Positions 1 to 6,922 are shown, counted from the stretch's first letter. The stretch: DNA of 7,252 bases from Phycisphaerae bacterium (GCA_003567095.1 PXAQ01000195.1:1-7252), one strand, 5' to 3'. Made by a program: numbers and translations. Notes: generated by a model from the letters alone, not told the origin.

Positions 1-1132
1 CCTGCTGGGTCTGCATCAGCCGGTCCAGACGTTCGTGTTTGACCTCGGCGTCAAGCTGCCCATCCAGTTCCGCCGCCGGCGTGCCCGGCTCGGCGTAGAA
101 CGGAAAACAGCCCAGCGCATCAAACTGTGCCCAGCGGACAAAGTCGAGCAATTCCTCGAATTCCGCCTCCGTTTCGCCCGGATAGCCGACAATCAGCGTT
201 GTTCGCAGTACCGCATCCGGCATCAGCCCGCGCAGCCGTTCGATCAGCCGCAGATTTTTAGCCTTCGTATCGGCGCGGCGCATGGATTTGAGAATGCGGT
301 CATTGATATGCTGAACGGGGATATCGGCATAATGAACGACCTTGGGGCTGTGGGCCATCGCCTCCAGCAACGGCTCATCGATACCTGCCGGGTACAGGTA
401 CATCAGCCGAATCCATCGCAGGGCGTCGATGGTTTCCAGCTCGTCGATCAATTTGACCAGCCCGTTTTCCATGTTCAGATCCCGACCGTAATAATTGCTG
501 TCCTGCGCGATCAGGCTCAGCTCCACCGCCCCGTTGTCAACCAGTTCGCGGGCCTCATCCAGTACCACATCCATCGGCTTGCTGCGACATCGCCCGCGGA
601 TAGCCGGGATGGTACAAAATGAGCACCTCCGGTCGCAGCCTTCACTGATGCGCAGATACGCCCAATGATTCGGCGTAATCAGCAGCCGCCCCCGGTCGTC
701 GTGAAAGATCGGCGCCGACGCAGGGGCCATCGCTCCGGGCGGCTTGCCATCGGACAGACAGGCCGCAGCAATCTCGGCGATCTGATCACGCTGGTCCAGA
801 CCGACAACAGCGTCAATTGACGGCACCTCCTGCCGCAGTGCCTGGCCCATCCGCTCGGACAGACAGCCGGCGACAATGATTTTGCGAACACGGCCCTTCT
901 TTTTTTGCCGCGCGGCCTGCTCAATGGCGTCCATCGCCTCGGCCTTGGCCGGCGCAATAAAGCCGCAGGTATTAATGACCACCACATCGGCCCGGTCCGG
1001 ATCGCCGCTGAGCACAAAGCCCGCCTCCCCCAGCCGCGCCAGCATGACCTCGCTGTCGACGATATTTTTCGGACAGCCCAACGCGACAAAACCGACCGTC
1101 ACTGCCTTATGAACTCTTTTTTTTCTTGTCAT
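1..1132 (-). CDS. rimO: Ribosomal protein S12 methylthiotransferase RimO (C-terminus cut by window edge)
   Basis: RimO is a radical-SAM enzyme with two Fe-S clusters. It adds a methylthio group to the conserved aspartate of ribosomal protein S12, in the cytoplasm. Reading the minus strand from the ATG at 1132 gives 377 uninterrupted codons to the window edge. The N-terminal UPF0004 domain shows LGCPKN with C20, NTCGF with C56 and AGCL with C90, the three ligands of the auxiliary cluster. The radical-SAM motif GCDRRCSFC follows (C166, C170, C173). Further along are LYPAGID, the DIPVQH segment and VGYPGETEAEFEE, all typical of the family. The LGCPKN and GFIAPAKAE wording fits RimO better than MiaB. 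RimO is usually about 430-450 residues, so roughly 60 residues including the TRAM domain lie outside the window. The ATG is preferred because the conserved core begins about ten residues later; GAAAGG at 1145-1150 is a weak and rather distant SD. It is transcribed divergently from the secretin operon. Confidence 0.95.
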   Translation of the reverse strand, partial: MTRKKRVHKAVTVGFVALGCPKNIVDSEVMLARLGEAGFVLSGDPDRADVVVINTCGFIAPAKAEAMDAIEQAARQKKKGRVRKIIVAGCLSERMGQALRQEVPSIDAVVGLDQRDQIAEIAAACLSDGKPPGAMAPASAPIFHDDRGRLLITPNHWAYLRISEGCDRRCSFCTIPAIRGRCRSKPMDVVLDEARELVDNGAVELSLIAQDSNYYGRDLNMENGLVKLIDELETIDALRWIRLMYLYPAGIDEPLLEAMAHSPKVVHYADIPVQHINDRILKSMRRADTKAKNLRLIERLRGLMPDAVLRTTLIVGYPGETEAEFEELLDFVRWAQFDALGCFPFYAEPGTPAAELDGQLDAEVKHERLDRLMQTQQ

Positions 1133-1162
1133 AAACGCTTTGAACCTTTCAGTGTGGCCGAG

Positions 1163-1171
1163 ATCGTAGCA
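1163..1171 (-). promoter_or_regulatory. Candidate extended -10 promoter of rimO
   Basis: On the minus strand the sequence TGCTACGAT reads as an extended -10 element (TG, one base, then TACGAT, 4 of 6 matches to TATAAT). It would start transcription near 1156 and give a leader of about 25 nt before the rimO ATG. There is no convincing -35 at 17 bp, but extended -10 promoters often lack one. This is inferred from sequence only. Confidence 0.35.
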
Positions 1172-1211
1172 AAAACTGCCCGTCAACACCACCGCGTTTT
1201 GCCACAGGGCC

Positions 1212-1243
1212 GAAAATTCATCTATTTTCAGTCAAATCTGAAA
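1212..1243. repeat. Two overlapping 6-6-6 inverted repeats in the rimO/secretin divergent region
   Basis: GAAAAT (1212-1217) pairs with ATTTTC (1224-1229) across a 6-nt loop. TTTCAG (1226-1231) pairs with CTGAAA (1238-1243), also across a 6-nt loop. The two perfect repeats share the bases TTTC, so only one hairpin could form at a time. They lie about 80 bp upstream of rimO and 110 bp upstream of the secretin promoter. They could be regulator sites or chance AT-rich palindromes. Confidence 0.5.
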
Positions 1244-1309
1244 TAAACACAGCTGCCAGAGCGTCTAACAGCCGAGAATCGGCGATCCGGCAATTTTTGG
1301 GTTTTGTTG

Positions 1310-1331
1310 CAGAATTCTTGCAGAATTCTTG
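1310..1331. repeat. Perfect tandem 11-bp repeat with palindromic core, possible operator
   Basis: CAGAATTCTTG occurs twice back to back (1310-1320 and 1321-1331). Each copy contains the 8-bp palindrome AGAATTCT (1311-1318 and 1322-1329), so the dyad centres are 11 bp apart, about one helical turn. The second copy runs into the candidate -35 box of the secretin promoter. That placement would suit cooperative binding of a dimeric regulator. The repeat is directly visible; the operator role is inference. Confidence 0.6.
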
Positions 1332-1357
1332 CCTTTTGCGTCGATAAGACTTATACT
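1329..1357 (+). promoter_or_regulatory. Candidate sigma70-type promoter of the secretin operon
   Basis: TTGCCT (1329-1334, 4 of 6 to TTGACA) and TATACT (1352-1357, 5 of 6 to TATAAT) are separated by exactly 17 bp. Transcription would begin near 1364, leaving a leader of about 37 nt before the ATG at 1401. This also argues against the in-frame TTG at 1329 as the translation start, because it would lie inside the promoter. Confidence 0.55.
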
Positions 1358-1400
1358 CAGTTATGACTCAATCGTCAGGGGCAATTTAACTAGGCACCGG

Positions 1401-3065
1401 ATGCGAATTTTCTTGAACATACGCAACATCAATTTCAATCACTCAGTGATCTGCACGCTGACAGGGTGGATCGCCTGTGTCGCAGGCGGAATCCTGTTGA
1501 CCGGGTGCAATCCGGGCGGCGACATTCAGGAGTTTTTTGAGCGGAAACCTACAGAAGTCGAATCCAAGATGATTATCCGCGATATTGCGCGGGTGCGCGA
1601 AAATCCGCACATTTATAATCCGCTGCCGGAGATGTACCGCGAGCCGCCGCGGCGGCTGGTCACCGATGACGGAGTGCGGATGTTCTATTTTACCCGACAG
1701 CATTCTGCACAGGCGGTCGCAGCCGATCTGGGACGACTGGGCTACAAAGTCAGCCACAACCCCAGCACCAACCAGGTCATTATTCACGCCGAGGATGAGG
1801 ACGAATGTGACGTCATCGAGGAATATCTGATGCGCACAGATGTGCCGCCGATTCAGATCCACATCGACTGCATTATCCTGGAACGGTTCGCCGATGTGAC
1901 CAAGGACTGGGAAACGACGTTGCTGATCGAAAACCTGTTCCAGCATGGCGAGCCAATCACAATCGGCGAATCCAAATTTCCCGATCCGGCCCTGCCCGGG
2001 GCCTCGCTTCGCGAAAGCAAACGCGGCCAGTTCGGAATGGATTTCGGCTTCTGGAGCCGCCGGGATGATATCGGCAATCGGATGCGCGTGGTGATTGATA
2101 TGCTCGAATCCCGCGGCTATCTGAAAATCCTGCTCAATCCGACCCTGGAAACCGTGACCGGCAAACCGGCAACTGTTCAGATGCGCGACCGCCGGCCAGT
2201 GCCCATTCGCGTGACGGAACGCTTGCGAAGCGGCGAGGAAATCGCGTATGTAGTCACCAAATACGAATGGGTCACCGACAACCTGACTGTGACGCCGTTT
2301 GCCTATGCCGACGGCTCCATCGGACTGAAAACCTCGATCGATATCGGCTCGGCCTCCAAGCCCGAGGGTGTCATCCAGACCCCGATCATCACCCAGCGGT
2401 CTGTTGAGGTGGCCGAAAATCGTATCCGTCCGGGCCAGAGCCTGGTCATCGGCGGCATGCGACGAAGCGAGAACCGTTCGGTCATCCGCGGGGTGCCGTT
2501 CTTTAAAGACCTGCCGCTGGTGGGCCCCATGTTTTCAAGCAAGGATTTTGAGGAAAGCGCCACCGAAATTGTCTTTATCCTGACGCCGAGCATCTCCTCG
2601 GGCAGTGTGCATTATACCGAGATGGCCGATATGATTCGCGAAAAGCACCGCACGCCGGACTATGATGCGCTGTTGGATGAGCTGGTCGCCGATCCGCTGG
2701 CCGGGGATGTGTATGCCCGGTACCTGGAAGACAAGGCCGAGGAGGCCCGCGCCGAGGCGATTCGGCTTGAACGTCAGGCCTTGCGTGCGGACTTCGAGGC
2801 CGAACAGGATCGCCTCCGTGCCGAGCAGGCACTGGCCGAAATGCAGCTTCTGGAGGCTCAGATCGAACAGGCCCTGAAAGAGTATGAACAGGCCGCCGCC
2901 CAGACAAAGGCCGCACAGGCTCAAGCCCAGGCCGCCGAGCAGGCCCAGGCCGAACTCCAGCGAGCACGCCGAGAGGCCGAGGCCGCCCGAGAGGAAACCG
3001 AACAGATTCAAGATCGCCTAAGGGCCCTTGAGGCCGAACTGGAATCACTGGAAACGGATGACTAA
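1401..3065 (+). CDS. Secretin-like lipoprotein with C-terminal coiled coil (first of a tandem pair)
   Basis: This is a 554-residue protein of the secretin superfamily, the multimeric outer-membrane gates of type II/III secretion and type IV pili. A signal peptide ends in the lipobox LTGC (C36, Asn at +2), predicting a lipid-anchored protein directed to the outer membrane. Residues 94-150 resemble a single secretin N-type domain, ending in TDVPP. The beta-domain follows at about 151-398. Its diagnostic end is IGGMRRSE, then VPFFKDLPLVGPMF (365-378), then TEIVFILTPSI. From about residue 438 to the end it is an Ala/Glu/Gln/Arg-rich coiled coil, which is not usual in secretins. The ATG at 1401 is chosen over the in-frame TTG at 1329 because it starts a proper signal peptide, lies downstream of the promoter and has AGG at 1392-1394 with a 6-nt spacer. 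The next gene begins 20 nt after the stop. Partner genes are not in the window, so the transported substrate is unknown. Confidence 0.85.
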   Translation: MRIFLNIRNINFNHSVICTLTGWIACVAGGILLTGCNPGGDIQEFFERKPTEVESKMIIRDIARVRENPHIYNPLPEMYREPPRRLVTDDGVRMFYFTRQHSAQAVAADLGRLGYKVSHNPSTNQVIIHAEDEDECDVIEEYLMRTDVPPIQIHIDCIILERFADVTKDWETTLLIENLFQHGEPITIGESKFPDPALPGASLRESKRGQFGMDFGFWSRRDDIGNRMRVVIDMLESRGYLKILLNPTLETVTGKPATVQMRDRRPVPIRVTERLRSGEEIAYVVTKYEWVTDNLTVTPFAYADGSIGLKTSIDIGSASKPEGVIQTPIITQRSVEVAENRIRPGQSLVIGGMRRSENRSVIRGVPFFKDLPLVGPMFSSKDFEESATEIVFILTPSISSGSVHYTEMADMIREKHRTPDYDALLDELVADPLAGDVYARYLEDKAEEARAEAIRLERQALRADFEAEQDRLRAEQALAEMQLLEAQIEQALKEYEQAAAQTKAAQAQAQAAEQAQAELQRARREAEAAREETEQIQDRLRALEAELESLETDD

Positions 3066-3085
3066 TCGCTTTCGTGTTATGAGCT

Positions 3086-4831
3086 ATGCCGATGAAGCGT
3101 AATAAACGCATACAACAGAGTATTTTGATTTTAGCTGCGATTGCAGCGGCCCTGCCGCCGGTGTTGCTGCTGACCGGCTGCGGCGATTTCTTTGCGACCC
3201 AGCCCACCGAAGCCGAGGCTCGGGCGGTGCTGGAGGATCTGAGCCGTTTAGAACCCAGCCCGCATATTGATAATCCGCTGCCGGAGATCTATCGCCAGCC
3301 GCCGTCCCGCTTGCACATCCGTAACGGGATTAAGCTGTTTTACTTTACCAAACATCACCCGGCCGGCGACTTGGCCGGCTTGGTCGAGCAGCAGTTAGGG
3401 GTGGACGCCTCGGTCAATACCGCAACCAATCAACTGGTGCTCTATTGCGCCGACGACAACCAGGCCGATGTGGTCGAAGAATATCTGGAAATGATTGACG
3501 TGCCGCCGGTACAGGTTAATATCGATTGCCTGATTCTCGAACGGTTCGGCGATATCACGATGGACTGGGAAACATCTGTCATGATCCAGGATATGTTCGG
3601 CGCAGGCATCACCATGGGCGAAGAGCGGGGAACCTTTGACGATGACGGACTGCTGACCGCTTTGGAACCGGCATTTCCCGGCGCTTCGTTGCGTGAGCCG
3701 GAGCGGGGCGCGTTCGGGATGGATTTCGGGTATTGGCGAAACAGAGGCGTTGAAGGCCGTCAGTTTCGGGCGGTCATCGATGTGCTGATTTCCAAAGGGT
3801 ATCTGAAGGTTCTGCTCAACCCGTCGCTGGAGACCGTCAATGCCCAAAGGGCGACCGTCAGCATCAGGGACCATACGCCGATTCAGGTGGTCCGGACCGG
3901 CGCCGGCGGCACCGCCAGTGTGTACAACATCACCGAGTATGTCTGGGTGGAAAATACCCTGTCGGTCACGCCGCATGTGTACGCCGACGGCTCAATCGGA
4001 TTGGTCACCGATATCACCATCGGCTCGCGCTCCCAGCCGGAAGGGGTCATCCAGCGGCCGATCATTACCGAGCGGTCAATTAACGCGGCCGAAAACCGCA
4101 TTATGCCCGGCGAAAGCCTGATCATCGGCGGCATGCGCAAGAGCGAAAAGCGCTCGGTCATCCGCGGCATCCCGTTCTTCAAAGACCTGCCGCTGTTTGG
4201 CCCGCTGTTTTCCAGCAAGGATTTTGAAGAAAAAGGCACGGAAATCATCTTTGTCCTGACCCCCAGCATATCCAGCGGCGGCCAGGACCATCGAGAAACA
4301 GTTCAGGATATCAGAAGCAAATACGCCGACCCCGACTTGGACCTGAGCTTGCGAAAGATGCTTTCCGAACCGTTTGAGCCGGCTGTTTACACCTCGATGC
4401 TCGAAGAACACGCCGCCGAGGCTGAGCTGCAGCGCATTGAGGCCGAACTGGAACATGACCGCGCACGTCAGCGGGCACAGTTCGAGCAGTGGCGAGCCGA
4501 CAGGATTGCAGGAAAAGCTCAAGAACTGCGACAGGAAGCCCAGCAATTGCGCGAGAAAGCCGACCAAGCCGCCCGGAAAGCCCAACAAGCCCAACAAGCC
4601 GCCGAAGAGGCCGAGGAATTGAGCGAGGCCAAACGCCAGCGCATCGAAGCCTTGCAGCAGAACAAAGACGCCGCCGATGCCGAGGCCCGCCAGGCGCAAG
4701 AGCAAGCCGACCAAGCCGCCCAGGAAGCCGAAAAAGCCGCCCAAGAAGCCCAGCAAGCCCTCGAGCAGCTTGAGCAGCAGCGCCAGGCCGTCCAGGAAGT
4801 GACCGAAGAGGCCGAACCTACCGACCCGTGA
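3086..4831 (+). CDS. Secretin-like lipoprotein with C-terminal coiled coil (second of a tandem pair)
   Basis: This 581-residue paralog of the preceding gene sits 20 nt downstream and is surely co-transcribed. A basic n-region (KRNKR) and hydrophobic stretch lead to the lipobox LTGC (C32, Gly at +2). The single N-type domain spans about 83-145, ending in IDVPP. The secretin beta-domain spans about 146-395 and closes with IIGGMRKSE, IPFFKDLPLFGPLF (362-375) and TEIIFVLTPSI. Over the 60-residue stretch ending in LTPSISSG, 48 positions are identical to the first protein; flanking parts differ much more. From about residue 438 to 577 there is a longer coiled coil, very rich in Ala, Gln and Glu. 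A second ATG at 3092 is equally possible, with GAG (3081-3083) at a better 8-nt distance; the mature lipoprotein would be the same. The role is inferred to be an outer-membrane channel, alone or mixed with its neighbour. Confidence 0.85.
   Translation: MPMKRNKRIQQSILILAAIAAALPPVLLLTGCGDFFATQPTEAEARAVLEDLSRLEPSPHIDNPLPEIYRQPPSRLHIRNGIKLFYFTKHHPAGDLAGLVEQQLGVDASVNTATNQLVLYCADDNQADVVEEYLEMIDVPPVQVNIDCLILERFGDITMDWETSVMIQDMFGAGITMGEERGTFDDDGLLTALEPAFPGASLREPERGAFGMDFGYWRNRGVEGRQFRAVIDVLISKGYLKVLLNPSLETVNAQRATVSIRDHTPIQVVRTGAGGTASVYNITEYVWVENTLSVTPHVYADGSIGLVTDITIGSRSQPEGVIQRPIITERSINAAENRIMPGESLIIGGMRKSEKRSVIRGIPFFKDLPLFGPLFSSKDFEEKGTEIIFVLTPSISSGGQDHRETVQDIRSKYADPDLDLSLRKMLSEPFEPAVYTSMLEEHAAEAELQRIEAELEHDRARQRAQFEQWRADRIAGKAQELRQEAQQLREKADQAARKAQQAQQAAEEAEELSEAKRQRIEALQQNKDAADAEARQAQEQADQAAQEAEKAAQEAQQALEQLEQQRQAVQEVTEEAEPTDP
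4557..4721 (+). repeat. Intragenic low-complexity repeats encoding the coiled coil
   Basis: An exact 18-bp direct repeat, AAGCCGACCAAGCCGCCC, lies at 4557-4574 and 4704-4721. The offset is 147 nt, which is 49 codons or exactly seven heptads, so repeat expansion would have kept the coiled-coil register. A perfect 9-bp tandem repeat (CCCAACAAG) lies at 4581-4598 and encodes Ala-Gln-Gln units. Such DNA is prone to in-frame length change. Confidence 0.7.
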
Positions 4832-4874
4832 GATCGAGGCCCAGCAAGCGTCCGACGGGCGACAAGACACTCCG

Positions 4875-4910
4875 AAAACGGTGTAGCCGGAGGAATGAAC
4901 ACCGTTTTTT
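4875..4910 (+). terminator. Rho-independent terminator of the secretin operon
   Basis: AAAACGGTGT (4875-4884) pairs perfectly with ACACCGTTTT (4899-4908) around a 14-nt loop, and the descending arm runs into six T residues (4905-4910). It begins 43 nt after the stop codon of the second secretin gene and reads in the same direction. Confidence 0.8.
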
Positions 4911-4950
4911 GCAAAACAACCTCTTTATTAGCTCGATTTCGCCCGCGCAT

Positions 4951-4980
4951 AAAAAAGGCCGGATTCGAGAATATCCGGCC
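4951..4980 (-). terminator. Rho-independent terminator facing glnS
   Basis: GGCCGGAT (4957-4964) and ATCCGGCC (4973-4980) form a perfect 8-bp GC-rich stem with an 8-nt loop. On the minus strand it is followed by six T residues (complement of 4951-4956); on the plus strand no T run follows. It therefore terminates leftward transcription, most likely from glnS, giving that mRNA a 3' UTR of about 220 nt. Confidence 0.75.
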
Positions 4981-5203
4981 CTGCTGAGATGCAAATTGGA
5001 ATTTTTAATATATCATCGGTATAAATCTACATCTCGGCGTCTCTATTGTTACATAGAGTCAATAAGAAGAAAAAGAGCAATTATTACACTGTAAAGTATA
5101 CCCTGACTATCGGCGTTTGCCAACAAAAATCTTTAAGTTTTTCAGAAATTTTTTAAAAACCCATTTTTCAGCATTGAAAAGGCAGTTTTTCTGACAAAAA
5201 AAC
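4981..5203. other. AT-rich convergent intergenic region without a gene
   Basis: No credible coding frame is present, and base composition is much more AT-rich than in the flanking genes. Visible structure: inverted repeat CTCTAT/ATAGAG (5041-5046, 5053-5058); dyad TTACA-C-TGTAA (5084-5094); GTATAC (5096-5101); hairpin TTTTCA/TGAAAA with a 4-nt loop (5165-5180); and a longer imperfect pairing of 5133-5144 with 5191-5206. A loose promoter match, TTGGAA (4996-5001), 18 bp, TATAAA (5020-5025), faces right. Most of this is probably the glnS 3' UTR and terminator region. Confidence 0.5.
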
Positions 5204-6910
5204 TTACTTTTTTTGTTTCTTTTGCAGCTTGGCCCATGTGTCTTTGAGCGTAACGGTGCGGTTGAAGACCAGTTTTCCGGCCGTGCTGTCCGGATCGGCG
5301 CAGAAGTAGCCCAGCCGCTCAAACTGACAGCGCTCCAGCGGCTGGATATCTTTGAGCGACGGCTCGACCTTGCAGCCGGTCAGGATTTGCAGCGAGTCGG
5401 GGTTGATGTTGGCGGTAAAATCCTGCGCTTCCTCTGTCTGTTCGGGGTCTTCTTTGGTGAACAGGTGCTCGTAGAGGCGCGCCTCGGCGTCCAGGGCCTG
5501 CTCGGCGGCCACCCAGTGCAGCGTGGCCTTGACCTTGCGGCCGTCCGGGGCATCGCCGCCGCGGGTGGCCGGGTCATAGCTGCAGCGCAGCTCGATGATG
5601 TTGCCCTCGGCGTCCTTGATCACCTCGTCGCACCGGATGAAGTAGGCATAACGCAGCCGCACTTCGCGCCCCGGAGCCAGGCGGAAAAACTTCTTGGGCG
5701 CATCTTCCATAAAGTCGTCCTGTTCGATGTATAACACCTTTGAAAACGGCACCTTACGTGTTCCGGCGGACGGGTCTTCCGGGTTGTTGATCGCCTCGAG
5801 CCACTCAACCTGTCTCTCGGGATAGTTGCTCAGCACGACCTTGAGCGGCCGCAATACGGCCATGACCCGCGGCGAGGTGCGGTTCAGATCCTCGCGGAGG
5901 CAATGCTCCAGCAGGGCGTAATCAATGGTGCTGTTGAACTTGTTGACGCCGATGACCTTGCAGAATTTGCGGATAGAGTCGGGCGAAAAGCCGCGTCGCC
6001 GCAGGCCGCCCAGCGTCGGCATCCGCGGATCGTCCCAGCCGCTGACGTAGTGGTCCTGAACCAGCCGCAGCAGCTTGCGCTTGCTCATCAGGGTATAGCT
6101 CAGATTCAGCCGGGCAAACTCGATCTGCTGCGGGTGGTGAATCTCCAGCGCATCGAGAAACCAGTCATACAGCGGCCGGTGATTTTCAAACTCCAGCGTG
6201 CAGATTGAGTGGGTAATGCCCTCGATGGAGTCCTCCAGCCCGTGGGCCCAGTCATACATCGGATAAATACACCACGTCTGGCCGCTGCGGTGATGGGCGG
6301 CGTGCAGGATGCGGTATATCACCGGGTCGCGCATGTTGATATTGGGATGCGACATGTCTATTTTTGCGCGCAGTGTCCGCGCCCCGTCAGGAAACTCTCC
6401 GTCCCGCATCCGCGCAAACAAATCGAGATTTTCCTCGACGCTGCGGCCGCGGTAGGGGCTTTCGGTGCCCGGTTCGGTCAGTGTGCCGCGATGCCGGCGG
6501 GTCTGTTCAGCGGTCAGATCGCAGACAAAGGCCTTGCCCTTTTGGATCAATTCCACGGCCCACTGATACATCTGCTCGAAATAGTCCGAGGCAAAATACA
6601 GCCGATCCTCCCAGTCCCAGCCGAGCCAGCGAACGTCGTGGATGATCGAATCGACATATTCCTGCTCTTCCTTGCAGGGATTGGTGTCGTCAAAGCGCAG
6701 ATTGCACTGGCCGCCGAACTGGGCGGCGATGCCGAAGTTCAGGCAGATGCTCTTGGCGTGGCCAATGTGCAGATAGCCGTTGGGCTCGGGGGGAAAGCGG
6801 GTATGGACGCGCCCGTCCCATTTGCCGCTCTTACAGTCATCGGCGACAATCTGCCGCACAAAGTCCAGCCGTTCGGTCTCGCCGCTGGCATGGCCGTTGT
6901 GTTCTGTCAT
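5204..6910 (-). CDS. glnS: Glutaminyl-tRNA synthetase
   Basis: This class I aminoacyl-tRNA synthetase charges tRNA-Gln with glutamine using ATP, in the cytoplasm. The protein has 568 residues; the E. coli enzyme has 554. Residues 40-51 are [12 protein letters not shown], containing the HIGH signature, and RFDDTNP follows at 72-78. Y219 in YPMYDWAHG corresponds to the E. coli residue that binds the glutamine amino group. [11 protein letters not shown] follows, and MSKRK at 275-279 is the KMSKS-type loop in the form usual for GlnRS rather than GluRS. The C-terminal half matches the two beta-barrel anticodon-binding domains (for example [24 protein letters not shown]). It ends in a lysine-rich tail. 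The start is secure: AAGGA (6918-6922) lies 7 nt before the ATG. The gene is monocistronic in view, convergent with the secretin operon and divergent from hydE. GlnRS is found in only some bacteria; others use the GatCAB amidotransferase route. Confidence 0.97.
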   Translation of the reverse strand: MTEHNGHASGETERLDFVRQIVADDCKSGKWDGRVHTRFPPEPNGYLHIGHAKSICLNFGIAAQFGGQCNLRFDDTNPCKEEQEYVDSIIHDVRWLGWDWEDRLYFASDYFEQMYQWAVELIQKGKAFVCDLTAEQTRRHRGTLTEPGTESPYRGRSVEENLDLFARMRDGEFPDGARTLRAKIDMSHPNINMRDPVIYRILHAAHHRSGQTWCIYPMYDWAHGLEDSIEGITHSICTLEFENHRPLYDWFLDALEIHHPQQIEFARLNLSYTLMSKRKLLRLVQDHYVSGWDDPRMPTLGGLRRRGFSPDSIRKFCKVIGVNKFNSTIDYALLEHCLREDLNRTSPRVMAVLRPLKVVLSNYPERQVEWLEAINNPEDPSAGTRKVPFSKVLYIEQDDFMEDAPKKFFRLAPGREVRLRYAYFIRCDEVIKDAEGNIIELRCSYDPATRGGDAPDGRKVKATLHWVAAEQALDAEARLYEHLFTKEDPEQTEEAQDFTANINPDSLQILTGCKVEPSLKDIQPLERCQFERLGYFCADPDSTAGKLVFNRTVTLKDTWAKLQKKQKK

Positions 6911-6917
6911 AGTAATG

Positions 6918-6922
6918 TCCTT
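6918..6922 (-). promoter_or_regulatory. Shine-Dalgarno site of glnS
   Basis: AAGGA on the minus strand sits 7 nt upstream of the ATG at 6910. It is the clearest ribosome binding site in the window and fixes the glnS start. Confidence 0.8.

Noticed and set aside
35..622. Plus-strand 195-codon open frame
   Set aside because: It is antisense to rimO, whose minus-strand frame shows the complete family motifs; the plus-strand product has no recognisable features.
679..1089. Minus-strand 136-codon Arg/Ala-rich open frame
   Set aside because: It overlaps rimO in a different frame on the same strand. The rimO frame contains all six Fe-S cysteines.
1271..1283. GCCGA-GAA-TCGGC hairpin as a terminator
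   Set aside because: The stem is only 5 bp, the nearest T run is about 10 bp away, and it sits between divergent genes where no transcript should end.
1329..1400. TTG at 1329 as start of the first secretin gene
   Set aside because: It lies within the candidate promoter and would add 24 residues ahead of a normal signal peptide beginning at the ATG at 1401.
3079..3102. Seven-codon mini-frame ATG-AGC-TAT ahead of the second secretin gene
   Set aside because: It overlaps the real start in another frame, is very short and has no separate ribosome binding site.
2575..3207. Minus-strand 210-codon Pro/Arg-rich open frame
   Set aside because: It is antisense to the coiled-coil region of the first secretin gene; low-complexity coding DNA leaves opposite frames open.
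4076..4870. Minus-strand 264-codon Leu/Gly/Phe-rich frame that looks like a membrane protein
   Set aside because: It is the antisense shadow of the Ala/Glu/Gln coiled coil; its hydrophobic look comes from complements of GCC, CAA and GAG codons.
4828..5094. Plus-strand 88-codon frame after the second secretin gene
   Set aside because: It spans both terminator hairpins and the AT-rich gap, has only a GTG start overlapping the upstream stop, and no domain-like sequence.
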